A stretch of DNA of 45,226 bases from Streptomyces sp. H27-H5 (GTDB taxonomy: Bacteria; Actinomycetota; Actinomycetes; Streptomycetales; Streptomycetaceae): contig NZ_JAPNLK010000070.1 of NCBI RefSeq assembly GCF_026627505.1, positions 1 through 45,226 on the forward strand, written 5' to 3'. The notes beneath the pieces are model-generated. The model did no database searches and had not been told where the DNA came from. It saw only the letters and a program-made list of their open reading frames with translations. Of the stretch, positions 30,367-38,969 are shown piece after piece. Position 1 is the first letter of the stretch. Every line of letters begins with the position of its first letter. Position numbers and translations under genes: made by a program.

Positions 30367-31560
30367 GTGAAGTTGTCTCGGATCGCAGCAGCGGTCACCA
30401 CTGCCGCTCTTGCTCCGGTAGTCCTCATCTCGTCGCCGGCGTTCGCCGCCGGCCCGGACGCCTCGGTCGCCGGCAACCCGCCGGCCCCGACCGTGCCCGA
30501 CCGTGTCGTGCCCGACCAGGCCGCACCCGGTCAGGCCGACGAGGATCGCAAGACCATTCTCGCGATCATTGCCGACCCGATGGCCAGCGGGCGCATGAAG
30601 GAAGCCGGCCACAAAGCCATCGCCGCCGGGCCGGCGGCCATGCGCGAGTTCATCGAGACCGAGCAGCACGAGATCCGTCGCGTCGACTATCGCATCCACG
30701 TCATCCGCCTCCTGAACGGCGCCGGCCCCGGCCTGGAGGGAGGCATCATGAAGCTCCTCGACGGCAACGCGACTCTGGCGCAGCTGCGTCACTTCTACGA
30801 GGTCACCCAGCACGAGCTGCGCGACGAAGACAACCAGGTCGACATCTCCCGGCTGATCGGCACTGCCGGCCCCGGTGTGAAGGAGGCGGCCAAGAAGGCG
30901 CTCAAGGGCACCCCCGCCGACCGCGTCGCCTTCCTGAAGACGGGGCGGTACCTCGCGCAGGCCTCGGACGACCGGGTCGAGCTGGCCCGTATCGACGAGG
31001 CGTGGGACGGCCCCATCCTGAGCGAGGCGATCAGCAAGCTCCTCAGGGGTACCGCGACCCCGGCCCAGCTGCGCGAGTTCCTCGAGAAGACCCAGTACGA
31101 GCTGCGCGACCAGGACAACCGCGTCACCATCGCGAAGATCATCGACGGCGGTGGCCCGGAACTGGTCAAGGCGGGCCGCGCCGCGCTGGCGGGCACCGCC
31201 GCCGACCGCGTTGCGTTCCTGGCGACCGGCCGGCACGAAGCCAGTGCCAGGGACAAGAGGGCGCAGCAGGAGAACGACAAGAACCAGAACGGTCAGAACC
31301 AGAACGGGAAGCAGAACCAGAACAACTCCGGCAACGGCTCCCACCCCGGTACCGACACCAAGCCCGGCACCGGCAAGCCCAACACCGGCACGAACGCGGG
31401 CAACACCGCCGTCACCGCCCAAGGCGGCAGCGGCTCCCCGCTCGCCGCCACCGGCGCGGGTGACGCGGTCCTGATCGCGGGCGGCGCGGGCACCGCACTC
31501 GTCGCCGGCGCCGGCCTCCTGCTGGCCGCACGGATGCGACGCGCAGGCTCCGCGCGCTGA
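30367..31560 (+). CDS. Cell-wall-anchored ALF-repeat protein (LAxTG sortase substrate)
   Basis: A 397-residue surface protein. The GTG at 30367 opens a clean signal peptide (KLSRIAAAVTTAALAPVVLISSPAFA). Residues 60-300 are ALF-type repeats: GHKAIAAGPAAMREFIETEQHEIRR, KALKGTPADRVAFLKTGRYLAQ and RAALAGTAADRVAFLATGRHEA. A low-complexity Asn/Gln/Gly/Thr linker (303-345) would span the wall. The C-terminus is LAATG (359-363), a hydrophobic helix and RMRR, a class E sortase signal. It shares its repeat type with the toxin at 22025 but has no toxin tip or coiled coil. I infer a structural or docking role on the surface. Confidence 0.85.
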   Translation: MKLSRIAAAVTTAALAPVVLISSPAFAAGPDASVAGNPPAPTVPDRVVPDQAAPGQADEDRKTILAIIADPMASGRMKEAGHKAIAAGPAAMREFIETEQHEIRRVDYRIHVIRLLNGAGPGLEGGIMKLLDGNATLAQLRHFYEVTQHELRDEDNQVDISRLIGTAGPGVKEAAKKALKGTPADRVAFLKTGRYLAQASDDRVELARIDEAWDGPILSEAISKLLRGTATPAQLREFLEKTQYELRDQDNRVTIAKIIDGGGPELVKAGRAALAGTAADRVAFLATGRHEASARDKRAQQENDKNQNGQNQNGKQNQNNSGNGSHPGTDTKPGTGKPNTGTNAGNTAVTAQGGSGSPLAATGAGDAVLIAGGAGTALVAGAGLLLAARMRRAGSAR

Positions 31561-31603
31561 CTCGGTACGAACCCGGGTACGGGCCCGGTACGCGATGGTG
31601 GTC

Positions 31604-31627
31604 GGGGGCCGGTCGAGGCCGGCCCCC
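31604..31627 (+). terminator. Hairpin terminator of the anchored ALF gene
   Basis: GGGGGCCGG (31604-31612) pairs perfectly with CCGGCCCCC (31619-31627) across a six-base loop, 43 bases past the stop. Confidence 0.8.
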
Positions 31628-31820
31628 GCTTCACGTGCGACCACCTCGCGCGGCCGTAACGTCGCCCGCGCCATCACGGCCCACAACCGCCCCGGGCCGT
31701 CAAGGTCGAGGTCACTTTCCGCCTGCGCGGAATGATCAAGAACTCGGCACGTTTGGAAACCTCGACTCGGTGCAGACGCTCGTTAACACCGGCTTTATTC
31801 ATCGAGGTAGGAGAAGCGTC

Positions 31821-32099
31821 ATGGGCATCATCGCCTGGATTTTGATCGGACTGCTCGCGGGCTTCATCGCCAAGGCCCTGATGCCCGGCAAGGACCCGGG
31901 CGGCGTCATCATCACCATGCTGATCGGCATCGCGGGCGGTCTGCTCGGCGGCTGGCTCGGCAAGGTCATATTCGGCGTCGACTCCATCGACGGCTTCTTC
32001 GACCTGTCCACCTGGATCGCCGCCATCATCGGCTCCGTGATCCTCCTCGCCGTCTACCGACTGGTCACCGGCAACAACCGTCACCACCGCCACGCCTGA
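31821..32099 (+). CDS. GlsB/YeaQ/YmgE-type membrane protein
   Basis: A 92-residue integral membrane protein of the transglycosylase-associated (GlsB/YeaQ/YmgE) family. MGIIAWILIGLLAGFIAKALMPGKDPGG is the typical first helix and loop, IITMLIGIAGGLLGGWLG the second, and WIAAIIGSVILLAVYRLV the third, with a His-rich C-terminal tail. Members are often induced by osmotic, acid or envelope stress; their biochemical role is unknown. TAGGAG stands six bases before the ATG. It is flanked by hairpins on both sides, so it is likely transcribed alone. Confidence 0.9.
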   Translation: MGIIAWILIGLLAGFIAKALMPGKDPGGVIITMLIGIAGGLLGGWLGKVIFGVDSIDGFFDLSTWIAAIIGSVILLAVYRLVTGNNRHHRHA

Positions 32100-32121
32100 C
32101 GCGATCCGGTCCCACCCGGAT

Positions 32122-32160
32122 GGAAACGGCTCCCCCTCCTCGCGAGGGCGGAGCCGTTCC
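32122..32160. terminator. Bidirectional hairpin terminator
   Basis: GGAAACGGCTCC (32122-32133) pairs with GGAGCCGTTCC (32150-32160), with a single bulged A, and an inner CCCTC/GAGGG stem extends it. It lies 22 bases past the GlsB-type gene. Confidence 0.82.
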
Positions 32161-32317
32161 GCTTGTACGGGAACCTCGTACGACATCGACGACAGCACCG
32201 GAGCCAAGAGGCCCTTCAGCGGCGGAAGGACCACGCCCGAAGGCCGAACGCCAGGACCGCGCCGACGCCTGCGGCCACGACAGCCGCCGCCGGCGGCGCG
32301 CCGGGGCGAGCTCCGCA

Positions 32318-32403
32318 GGCCGGTCGACGGGTAGCGGGTCCCGTCGACCGGCCATGCCCATGCGGGGGAGACGGAGCGGGGGCGCCGTCCCCCGCCCATG
32401 GGC
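32318..32403 (-). terminator. Two tandem hairpins after the VCBS protein gene
   Basis: GGCCGGTCGACGGG (32318-32331) pairs perfectly with 32340-32353. Just beside it GCCCATG (32356-32362) pairs with CATGGGC (32397-32403), continued inward by GCGGGGG/CCCCCGC. Both sit in a 270-base gap with no gene and would end the minus-strand gene at 32430. Confidence 0.7.
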
Positions 32404-32429
32404 AGCCCCCGTCCCGTCGCGGCCTGCTG

Positions 32430-33374
32430 CTACAGCAGGTTGTAGATCTGGAACCCGTTGCCGATCTTGACCGGCTTCTGGAAGACGACGCCGGCGTCGC
32501 CCGTGCCCGAGTAGCGGTACAGGTCGCCGTTGGGCTTGCGCGCGATCAGGTCCGCCCTGCCGTCGGCGTCGAGGTCGCCGACCGAGAGCAGACGGTCGTA
32601 GGTGTTCCAGCCGCCGCCGATCTGCGTACGCGCGGCGAACGGGGCCTTGTAGTCGCCGGTGCCCTTGTAGAGCCACAGGACGCCGGCCTTGTCCCGCGCG
32701 ACGATGTCGGCCTTGCCGTCGCCGGTCAGATCGCCCTGGCCGGCGAGCTGGGTGTACTGGCCCCAGCCACCGCCGATGCGCGTGCGCTCGCCGAGCGTGC
32801 CGTCCGGGTTGCCGAGGTAACCCCACAGGTCACCGGCCTTGTCGAGGCCGATGAGGTCGGCCTCCTGGGCCCCGCCGAGACTGCCGGGGGACAGGACCGT
32901 GGTGTAGATGTTCCAGGCGGTGCCGACGTCCTTGCTGTGGTATCCGAGCTGGTCGTCGATCCAGCCGTAGCTCAGGACCCCGCTCTTGTAGAGGCTCCAG
33001 GTGCCGTCGCTGTACCCGTCCTTGTTGTTGTCGACGTTGATCGAGTCGGCGAAGGCGTCAAAGCTGACCTCCACGTTGTACCGGTCGTCGAAGGCGCCCT
33101 GGCGGTTCGGGAAGTAGAGGTACAGCTCGGTGGACTGCTTGTCCATGGCGTTCATCGCGAAGCTCGGCGTCTCGACGGAACCGGCCGCGCGGGCGAGCCG
33201 TCCTGCCCCCTGGACATGCTCGGCCTGCTTCTGGGCCTGCTGCTGGGCCCGTTGTGCAGCCCCGGCCGGGTCGCCGGAGGCGAAGGCCGTACCGGCCGTG
33301 GCGGCCATCGCGGCAGTGACGGCCGTGGCGGCGAGCACGCCCCGGAGCGCACGCCGACGTCGGTCTGTGAACAT
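32430..33374 (-). CDS. Secreted FG-GAP/VCBS repeat protein
   Basis: A 314-residue exported protein. The signal peptide (RRALRGVLAATAVTAAMAATAGTAFA) is followed by a Gln/Ala-rich helical stretch (AAQRAQQQAQKQAEHVQG) and a beta-rich domain (STELYLYFPNRQGAFDDRYN, NVDNNKDGYSDGTWSLYKSG). The last 140 residues are VCBS-like repeats: GDLTGDGKADIVARDKAGVLWLYKG and GDLDADGRADLIARKPNGDLYRYSG, with acidic calcium-type loops. These repeats are of the 'GxLWxYxGTG' subtype and not the type found at 11-14 kb. No catalytic domain is visible. The ATG at 33374 has GGGGGGAT before it. Its upstream side faces the DUF6461 gene across a heptamer repeat. Confidence 0.83.
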   Translation of the reverse strand: MFTDRRRRALRGVLAATAVTAAMAATAGTAFASGDPAGAAQRAQQQAQKQAEHVQGAGRLARAAGSVETPSFAMNAMDKQSTELYLYFPNRQGAFDDRYNVEVSFDAFADSINVDNNKDGYSDGTWSLYKSGVLSYGWIDDQLGYHSKDVGTAWNIYTTVLSPGSLGGAQEADLIGLDKAGDLWGYLGNPDGTLGERTRIGGGWGQYTQLAGQGDLTGDGKADIVARDKAGVLWLYKGTGDYKAPFAARTQIGGGWNTYDRLLSVGDLDADGRADLIARKPNGDLYRYSGTGDAGVVFQKPVKIGNGFQIYNLL

Positions 33375-33468
33375 GAGGATCCCCCCTGGGACATGGTGGC
33401 GGCACAGGTCGGATGCCGCCGATGATCAGAAGCCTCGCACGAGGCACTGACACGACCCATCGAGTTTT

Positions 33469-33510
<42 letters not shown>

Positions 33511-33572
33511 CCTGCCGCCCGCTTCGAGGGGTGCGCGTCCCGGTGTCAGTCGGCGCCGGCAGGATGCGCCGC

Positions 33573-34214
33573 ATGACGTCACCCAGCGCAGCCGACTACG
33601 GCTGGATACGCTCCGCTTCCTCCGTGTTCAACTACGCCCTGGAGATCGGGTACACGATGACGCTGGTCCGGGGAGTCTCGCCCGCGGAGTTGCTGCGAAC
33701 GGCGGGGGCCGACCCGCGTGACACCTGCGTGGGGATCGACGAGTTCATCCGGGAACACGGCGAGATCATGTTCGGGTACGCGAGTTGGCCCGAGTCCTTC
33801 CTGGCAGGAGCCTTCGAGGTGCCCGGTGAGGGAGGGAGATGGGCCCTCGCCCTGGAGTTCGGCGGCGACCTGGGAACACGGTCGAGCATCATGGAAGCCC
33901 TCTCCGCCGGGACGCGAGCCGTCTCGCATTCGAGCAACGGGGGGAAGCCCATGGACTTCTTCCACTCGTACCAGGACGGGGAGTTGAGGGTCACCTTCGA
34001 GTGGCCGGCGGACAGAACCGGCAGCGCTCCTGATGAGCTGAACGCCCTGATGAGAGAGGTCGGGCTCAACCCGACAGGCGACGAGGACCCCGGCCTCGAC
34101 CGCAAGGCGGCGGTGCTCGCGCTGACCGAGCGGCTCACGGGGGTGCGGGTGACCGAGCACCTACTGAAGGACGCGGAGTACCTCACGGGCGAGGTACCGG
34201 AAGAACCCTACTGA
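33573..34214 (+). CDS. DUF6461 family protein
   Basis: A 213-residue soluble protein. DYGWIRSASSVFNYALEIGYTMTLVRGVSPAELLRTAGADP matches the N-terminal pattern of DUF6461 (aromatic start, then xxTLVRGLxPxELLRxxGA). GGRWALALEFGGDLGTRSSIMEAL and DGELRVTFEWPADRTGSAPDEL are the later conserved blocks. Function is unknown; members are frequent in Streptomyces accessory regions. The ATG at 33573 has AGG about nine bases upstream; in-frame Met codons at 33564 and 33531 are possible starts. It is followed by the TROVE gene on the same strand, 370 bases downstream. Confidence 0.75.
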   Translation: MTSPSAADYGWIRSASSVFNYALEIGYTMTLVRGVSPAELLRTAGADPRDTCVGIDEFIREHGEIMFGYASWPESFLAGAFEVPGEGGRWALALEFGGDLGTRSSIMEALSAGTRAVSHSSNGGKPMDFFHSYQDGELRVTFEWPADRTGSAPDELNALMREVGLNPTGDEDPGLDRKAAVLALTERLTGVRVTEHLLKDAEYLTGEVPEEPY

Positions 34215-34365
34215 GAACGGCTTCGATGCCCCGGACACGGACGCGACCCGACCACGTACGCGTCCACGGACGGGACGCGGATGTCGCTGCATGATGCCGG
34301 TGTCCGTCTTCCCCACCGCCCTTTAATTGACTGGCACGCGGTGCGCGGGCCTGCCTAATGTGACG

Positions 34366-34580
34366 GCGCGACCGCGTCCCCCGATGCGCTCGGCTGCGGC
34401 TACTTCCTTCCGAAACCAAGTGACGCCGCGGCCACTTCTGACCTCGGGGCGGCGCGGGCGCCTGTGCCCCGCCCGTTCCTCCGCCTCGTCGGACGCCTCG
34501 GGCGGGGCTCCCCATTGCCTTTGGATCCGGGGGGATTCCCTGCCTCGCCACACCCCGCGCACGTCGAAGATCTGGTCCGA
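34366..34580 (+). other. Structured GC-rich leader of the TROVE gene, possible Y-like RNA
   Basis: This 215-base stretch does not read like protein in any frame. It can form a hairpin from CGGGGC (34445-34450) and GCCCCG (34466-34471) with an inner GGCG/CGCC stem. An alternative helix pairs CGCCCG (34470-34475) with a CGGGCG about 30 bases later. TTGACT lies at 34327-34332 and TAATGT at 34356-34361, but their spacing (23) is too long for a standard promoter. Bacterial Ro60 proteins often have a Y RNA encoded nearby; that this is one is only a hypothesis. Confidence 0.3.
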
Positions 34581-34581
34581 G

Positions 34582-36204
34582 ATGCTCGTGGCCCCGCACA
34601 TCTCCGCCGCAGCGGCCCGCACCGCGATCGATTCGTGGTCCCACCATCACCCCACCGGGGCGGACCAGCTCACCTATGAAGGCGGCCCCGGCTTCGTCCG
34701 GGAGCCGCGCGAGGAGCTCTTCCTCCTGGCCGTGGGGAACTTCGTCTCCCAGCAGACCTTCTACGAGAGCGGCCCGGAACGCGACGAGCGGTACACCCGC
34801 CTCGTGGGTGAACTCGCCCTCCAGGACCCCACATGGACAGCCGGCCTGCTGCGTTGGCTTCGAGGCGAGGGAAACATGCGTACGGCCTCCCTGATCGGCG
34901 CAGCCGCGTACGTCAGGGCACGGCTCGCCGCCGGGTCCTGCGTGGGGCCGTCCAACCGGTCCGTCATCGATTCCGTGCTCCAGCGCGCCGACGAGCCCGG
35001 CGAGTTGCTCGCCCACTGGACCTCGGCCTACGGGCGGAGCGTCCCACAGCCCGTGAAGCGGGGCATCGCCGACGCGGTACGGCGGCTGTACTCGTCCCGC
35101 TCCCTGCTGAAGTACGACACCGCCTCCAAGGCCTTCCGCTTCGGCGACGTCCTCAACCTCGTCCACGCCACACCCGACCCGGCCAAGCCCTGGCAGGGCC
35201 CGCTGTTCCGGTATGCACTGGACCGCCGGCACCACCCGGAGGACGCGGCGCCGCCGCCTGGCGACCGGCTGCTCACCGCGCACCGAACGCTGATGGAGTT
35301 GCCGGCGGACGAGCGGCGCGCCGTGGTCACCGGGCCGGACGGCGCCGAGCGGCTGGCCACGGCGGGCATGACCTGGGAGGCCCTCGCGGGCTGGCTCCAG
35401 GGACCGCTGGACGCCGCCGTCTGGGAAGCCGTGATCCCCTCGATGGGACCGATGGCGCTGCTGCGCAACCTGCGCAACTTCGACGGGGCCGGGATCTCGG
35501 ACGAGGCTGCCGCCGGAGTCGCCGCACGGATCTCGGACGCCGAGGAGGTCGCCCGGTCCAGGCAGTTCCCCTTCCGCTACCTGGCCGCCCACCGCCACGC
35601 ACGGTCGGCGCGCTGGTCGACGCGGCTGGAGGTGGCGCTGAGCCACTCGCTGGCCAACGTGCCGGCCCTCACCGGCCGGACCCTGATCCTGGTGGACCGG
35701 TCGGGCTCCATGTTCTATGGCACCGTCTCGGAGCGGTCCACCCTGACCCGAGCGGACGCGGCGGCTGTTTTCGGCACGGCGCTGGCGATGCGCGCGCAGG
35801 AGGCGGACCTGGTGGAGTTCGGATCATCGAGCGCGCAGGTGCCGTTCCGGTCCGGGGAGCCGGTGCTCGACGTACTCAAACGGTTCAACGACCTCGGGGG
35901 CACCGACACCGCCACGGCGGTACGCGCCCACTACCGGGGCCACGAGAGGGTCGTGATCGTCACCGACGAGCAGACGGGTCCGCACCTGGGGCGCCGCGGT
36001 CCGGCGGAACCGGTCCCGGAGGACGTCCCGGTCTACACCTGGAACCTGGCGGGGTACCAGCCCGCCCACGGCCCCGGCGGCCCCAACCGGCACACCTTCG
36101 GCGGCCTGACGGACGCCGGGTTCCGGATGATCGGCCTCGTCGAGGCCGGCCGCGAGGCCCGATGGCCATGGACGTCACAGGACCAGGCCGTTTCCGGGCG
36201 GTGA
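34582..36204 (+). CDS. TROVE domain protein (bacterial Ro60/Rsr-like)
   Basis: A protein of about 540 residues. The TROVE domain begins around GGPGFVREPREELFLLAVGNFVSQQTFYESG and forms the HEAT-like ring (LLRWLRGEGNMRTASLIGAAAYVRARL, PVKRGIADAVRRLYSSRSLLKYDTASKAFRFGDVL, FPFRYLAAHRHARS). It ends in a vWA-like domain with the metal-site motif VDRSGSM and GTALAMRAQEADLVEF. Ro60 proteins bind misfolded RNAs and Y RNAs and work with exoribonucleases in RNA quality control. The start is uncertain: ATG at 34582 is the first one that gives sensible protein and a family-like length, but it lacks a clear ribosome binding site; upstream in-frame codons do not look coding. Confidence 0.9.
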   Translation: MLVAPHISAAAARTAIDSWSHHHPTGADQLTYEGGPGFVREPREELFLLAVGNFVSQQTFYESGPERDERYTRLVGELALQDPTWTAGLLRWLRGEGNMRTASLIGAAAYVRARLAAGSCVGPSNRSVIDSVLQRADEPGELLAHWTSAYGRSVPQPVKRGIADAVRRLYSSRSLLKYDTASKAFRFGDVLNLVHATPDPAKPWQGPLFRYALDRRHHPEDAAPPPGDRLLTAHRTLMELPADERRAVVTGPDGAERLATAGMTWEALAGWLQGPLDAAVWEAVIPSMGPMALLRNLRNFDGAGISDEAAAGVAARISDAEEVARSRQFPFRYLAAHRHARSARWSTRLEVALSHSLANVPALTGRTLILVDRSGSMFYGTVSERSTLTRADAAAVFGTALAMRAQEADLVEFGSSSAQVPFRSGEPVLDVLKRFNDLGGTDTATAVRAHYRGHERVVIVTDEQTGPHLGRRGPAEPVPEDVPVYTWNLAGYQPAHGPGGPNRHTFGGLTDAGFRMIGLVEAGREARWPWTSQDQAVSGR

Positions 36205-36372
36205 TCCCGCAGCCCGCCGACCAGGCCGCCAACCGCAAGCAGCCGGGTCGGCTCGGCGGCCGCCCGCCTCGGACCGTGCGATCAGCAGCGCGTCGGATGT
36301 CCCGGTGGGCCTCGGACTCCAGTCGGGATGCCAGAAGTTGCGTACCGGTGAGAGTCGGGCTGCACCAACGAC

Positions 36373-37083
36373 TCAGATCCAGGTGTCATCGGCCGGCGAA
36401 GGCGCGGCGTACGGACGGAGGACCATCAGCGAGTCTTCGAGGGTCGCCACCATGGCGAAGGGGAACCGGTCGACCTCAAGGCAGAGTTCGACGTCATCAG
36501 GGTGGACTCCTTGACGCACACCCTCCGCCAGTTCGCCGGCGGCGCGCGACGCGGCAGCGCGGCGGACGTACTCGGTGGCGTCCGTCTCCGCCTCGGTGGC
36601 TCTCCGAGCGATGTACTGGGCGCACGCCAGATCCTCATCGGCCTGCCCGTCCTCACCCGTGACCACGAACGTGACACTGTCACCCGCGCGCGTCCGCAAG
36701 AGTCGAGCCGTTGCCTCCGCGACCACGAAGCCGGCGCACAGCACCAGCGACGCGTCCTTGACCGCGAGGGCGCCGACCGTGCCTGCCGTGGTCTTCTGTA
36801 CAACGGTCCGTCCGCCGAGGTCGACGGACCGCAGCAGGCCCGGCGAGTTGACCATGTCGAACCCGGGCGCGGGTGGACCGTCCTTGAGCGCCGCCCAATC
36901 CGGGTGGGAAGCCTTGAGTGCCAGGGCTTCTTCCAGCGACTCGGCGAGCACGATCTTCTCCGCCCCCCGGGCAAAGGCCCAGGCCGCCACGGTGTAAGCA
37001 CGCATGACGTCGACCACGACGGCCACGGACGGGACTTCGTCCAGTTCGGCGATGCCTAGAAAACGAGTGTCCATTCCGATCAT
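36373..37083 (-). CDS. ComB-like 2-phosphosulfolactate phosphatase family protein
   Basis: A 236-residue cytosolic protein of the ComB family. VPSVAVVVDVMRAYTVAAWAFARGAEKIVLAESLEEAL is the family N-terminal core; FDMVNSPGLLRSVDLGGRTVVQKTTAGTVGAL and SLVLCAGFVVAEATARLLR follow, with DEDLACAQYIA near the end. In methanogens ComB removes phosphate from (R)-2-phospho-3-sulfolactate with Mg2+ in coenzyme M synthesis. Actinobacteria have many homologues with unproven substrate and no ComA or ComC is nearby, so function is family-level only. Start: ATG at 37083 or, three codons later, 37074. The 168-base gap to the TROVE gene has a GGCCGCC/GGCGGCC pair that may act as terminator. Confidence 0.8.
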   Translation of the reverse strand: MIGMDTRFLGIAELDEVPSVAVVVDVMRAYTVAAWAFARGAEKIVLAESLEEALALKASHPDWAALKDGPPAPGFDMVNSPGLLRSVDLGGRTVVQKTTAGTVGALAVKDASLVLCAGFVVAEATARLLRTRAGDSVTFVVTGEDGQADEDLACAQYIARRATEAETDATEYVRRAAASRAAGELAEGVRQGVHPDDVELCLEVDRFPFAMVATLEDSLMVLRPYAAPSPADDTWI

Positions 37084-37483
37084 GATCGCGCATGCCCGCC
37101 CTGAAGCCCCCGGAGAGTGGCACGCGTCATACCGAGGAGGACTCGCGCTGCTCACCACCGATCCCCGGCCGCCGTGTGACGAGGCCGTCGTTACGAACGC
37201 GGCCGCGGGGCCGCCCGGGTACCGCACACGTTCGCGCGGCACCCGGGCCGGCGTCGTTCCCCGCCGCCACATCGGCTTCGTCACGTCACCCGCGGCGGAT
37301 GCCAGGACGCGCGCTGCCGGGGGTGACGGTGATTCCGGAGGATTGAATCGAGTCGCCCTGGGTGTGTCGTCGAGTATCCGGGAGCCTGTTGTGCGATCGA
37401 AGTGTGTGTGAACGTCATCGCCCGTGGAGGGCTTCCGTTCCCCACTTCGGTTTCCCGTGCCGTCACGTGCGGCCGAGGCGGGC
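37084..37483. other. Divergent intergenic region with an inverted repeat
   Basis: No gene is supported between the ComB-like gene and the MFS exporter. An inverted repeat pairs CCCGGGT-ACCG (37214-37224) with CGG-C-ACCCGGG (37237-37247), one mismatch, 12 bases between arms; it could be a regulator site or an RNA hairpin. A GCGGCC/GGCCGC pair precedes it. Promoter hexamers for either gene could not be fixed. Confidence 0.4.
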
Positions 37484-38932
37484 ATGCCTAGGACACGACC
37501 GCCATTGCACCGCCTGCTTCGTAACCGTTCGTCTTCCGGCTCGGCGTCCCCGAGCCCCCGGGCCGCGCTGTACGCCCTGTGCGTCAGCTTCTTCATGATC
37601 GGCTTGGACGCCACCGTCGTGAACGTGGCCGTCCCCGACATCCGCGCGTCCCTGGACGCGTCGCTCAACGACGCCGTATGGGTCAACAGCGCCTACGCCC
37701 TGTGCTACGCCGTCCCGCTGATCCTCGCGGGCCGACTCGGCGACCGGTACGGGCCCAAGCGGATCTTCCTGATCGGCGTCACGGGGTTCACCCTCGCTTC
37801 ACTGGCGTGCGCGCTCGCTCCGAGCGCACCGGTACTGATCGCGGCTCGGGCCGTCCAAGGGCTGACGGCCGCGCTGATCGCACCCCAGACCATGTCGCTG
37901 ATCGTCCACCTCTTCCCCGCCGAGCGCCGGGGCCGAGCGCTCGGTGTCTGGGCCGCGGTCGGTGGCGCGGCGATGGCCGCCGGACCCGTGATCGGCGGGC
38001 TGCTCGTGGCCTGGACCGGCTGGCGGGGCATCTTCCTGATCAACCTGCCGGTCGGGGTGGCCGGGTGGATTGCCGCCCACCGCCTGCTCCCGGACTGGAG
38101 GCCGGCCAAGGACCACCGGTTGGACCTGTGGGGCATCGTGCTCAGCGGCCTCGGTCTGGCGGCGTTGGTCTTCGGCGTGCAGAGCGGCGAGGCCTACGAC
38201 TGGGGCACCGTCGCCGGTCCGATCACGATCCCCTCGATCCTCGTCTTCGGCGCCCTGTGCCTGGCGGCCTTCGTGTGGTGGCAGCACCACAACCCCGATG
38301 AGCCGCTCCTGCCCCTACGGCTGTTCCACCACCGGAACTTCTCCGCGGCCGTCACCGCCGGCGGGACCATGGGAGCCGCCATGGGCGGCCTGTTCCTGCC
38401 ACTGATGGTCTATCTGCAGAGCGATCTCGGCTACGGTCCGCCGGCGGCGGGCGCCATCACCGTGCCGATGTTCGCCCTGTCCTCCCTGTGCGCACGGTTC
38501 GCCGGCAAGCGGTCCGACTCCACCAGTCCCCGCCTGCTCGCCGGCGCCGGCTTCGCCCTGCTGATCGCGGGCCTCGGCTCCCTGACATGGCTGCTGCGCC
38601 CGGGCATCAGCCCATGGGCGCTGATGCCCTCCCTGCTCGTTTCCGGCATCGGCATCGGACTGGTGTCGGCGCCACTCGCCGCCATCGCCACCCGCACCCT
38701 GGAACCATCCCTGGTCGGCGCGGCCTCCGGTGTCTTCAACACCACCCGCCAACTCGGCGGGGTCCTCGGCAGCGCCGCGACGGGCGTCCTCCTCCAGGCT
38801 CACCTCGGAAGCACTTCCACCACCGCCACCCAGGCCGCCCTGGCCTTCTCCGTGGCCATGTTGGTCATCGGCCTCGGATGCTGCGCCATCGTCCGGCCGG
38901 CACCTGCGGCGCGGACTGCCGCAGGCACCTGA
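37484..38932 (+). CDS. MFS exporter, DHA2 (EmrB/QacA) type
   Basis: A multidrug-type H+ antiporter of 482 residues with 14 likely transmembrane helices. Motif A-like GRLGDRYGPKR follows helix 2, LDATVVNVAVPDI is the typical DHA2 motif D1 in helix 1, and AAGPVIGGLLVAWTGWRGIFLINLPVG is motif C with the conserved helix 5-6 loop. A cytosolic Arg/Ser-rich N-terminus precedes helix 1. I prefer the ATG at 37484 because GAGGCGGG stands before it; a GTG at 37424 would add 20 residues. No biosynthetic cluster or adjacent regulator suggests the substrate. Confidence 0.9.
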   Translation: MPRTRPPLHRLLRNRSSSGSASPSPRAALYALCVSFFMIGLDATVVNVAVPDIRASLDASLNDAVWVNSAYALCYAVPLILAGRLGDRYGPKRIFLIGVTGFTLASLACALAPSAPVLIAARAVQGLTAALIAPQTMSLIVHLFPAERRGRALGVWAAVGGAAMAAGPVIGGLLVAWTGWRGIFLINLPVGVAGWIAAHRLLPDWRPAKDHRLDLWGIVLSGLGLAALVFGVQSGEAYDWGTVAGPITIPSILVFGALCLAAFVWWQHHNPDEPLLPLRLFHHRNFSAAVTAGGTMGAAMGGLFLPLMVYLQSDLGYGPPAAGAITVPMFALSSLCARFAGKRSDSTSPRLLAGAGFALLIAGLGSLTWLLRPGISPWALMPSLLVSGIGIGLVSAPLAAIATRTLEPSLVGAASGVFNTTRQLGGVLGSAATGVLLQAHLGSTSTTATQAALAFSVAMLVIGLGCCAIVRPAPAARTAAGT

Positions 38933-38969
38933 ACACAACCGCACCACTGGGGAGACGGGGCGTGGCGCC

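Noticed and set aside
36373..37686. Longer version of the ComB-like protein with about 200 extra N-terminal residues
   Set aside because: The extension is Arg/Thr/Ser-rich and covers the promoter region of the divergent MFS gene; the family core starts within a few residues of the chosen Met.
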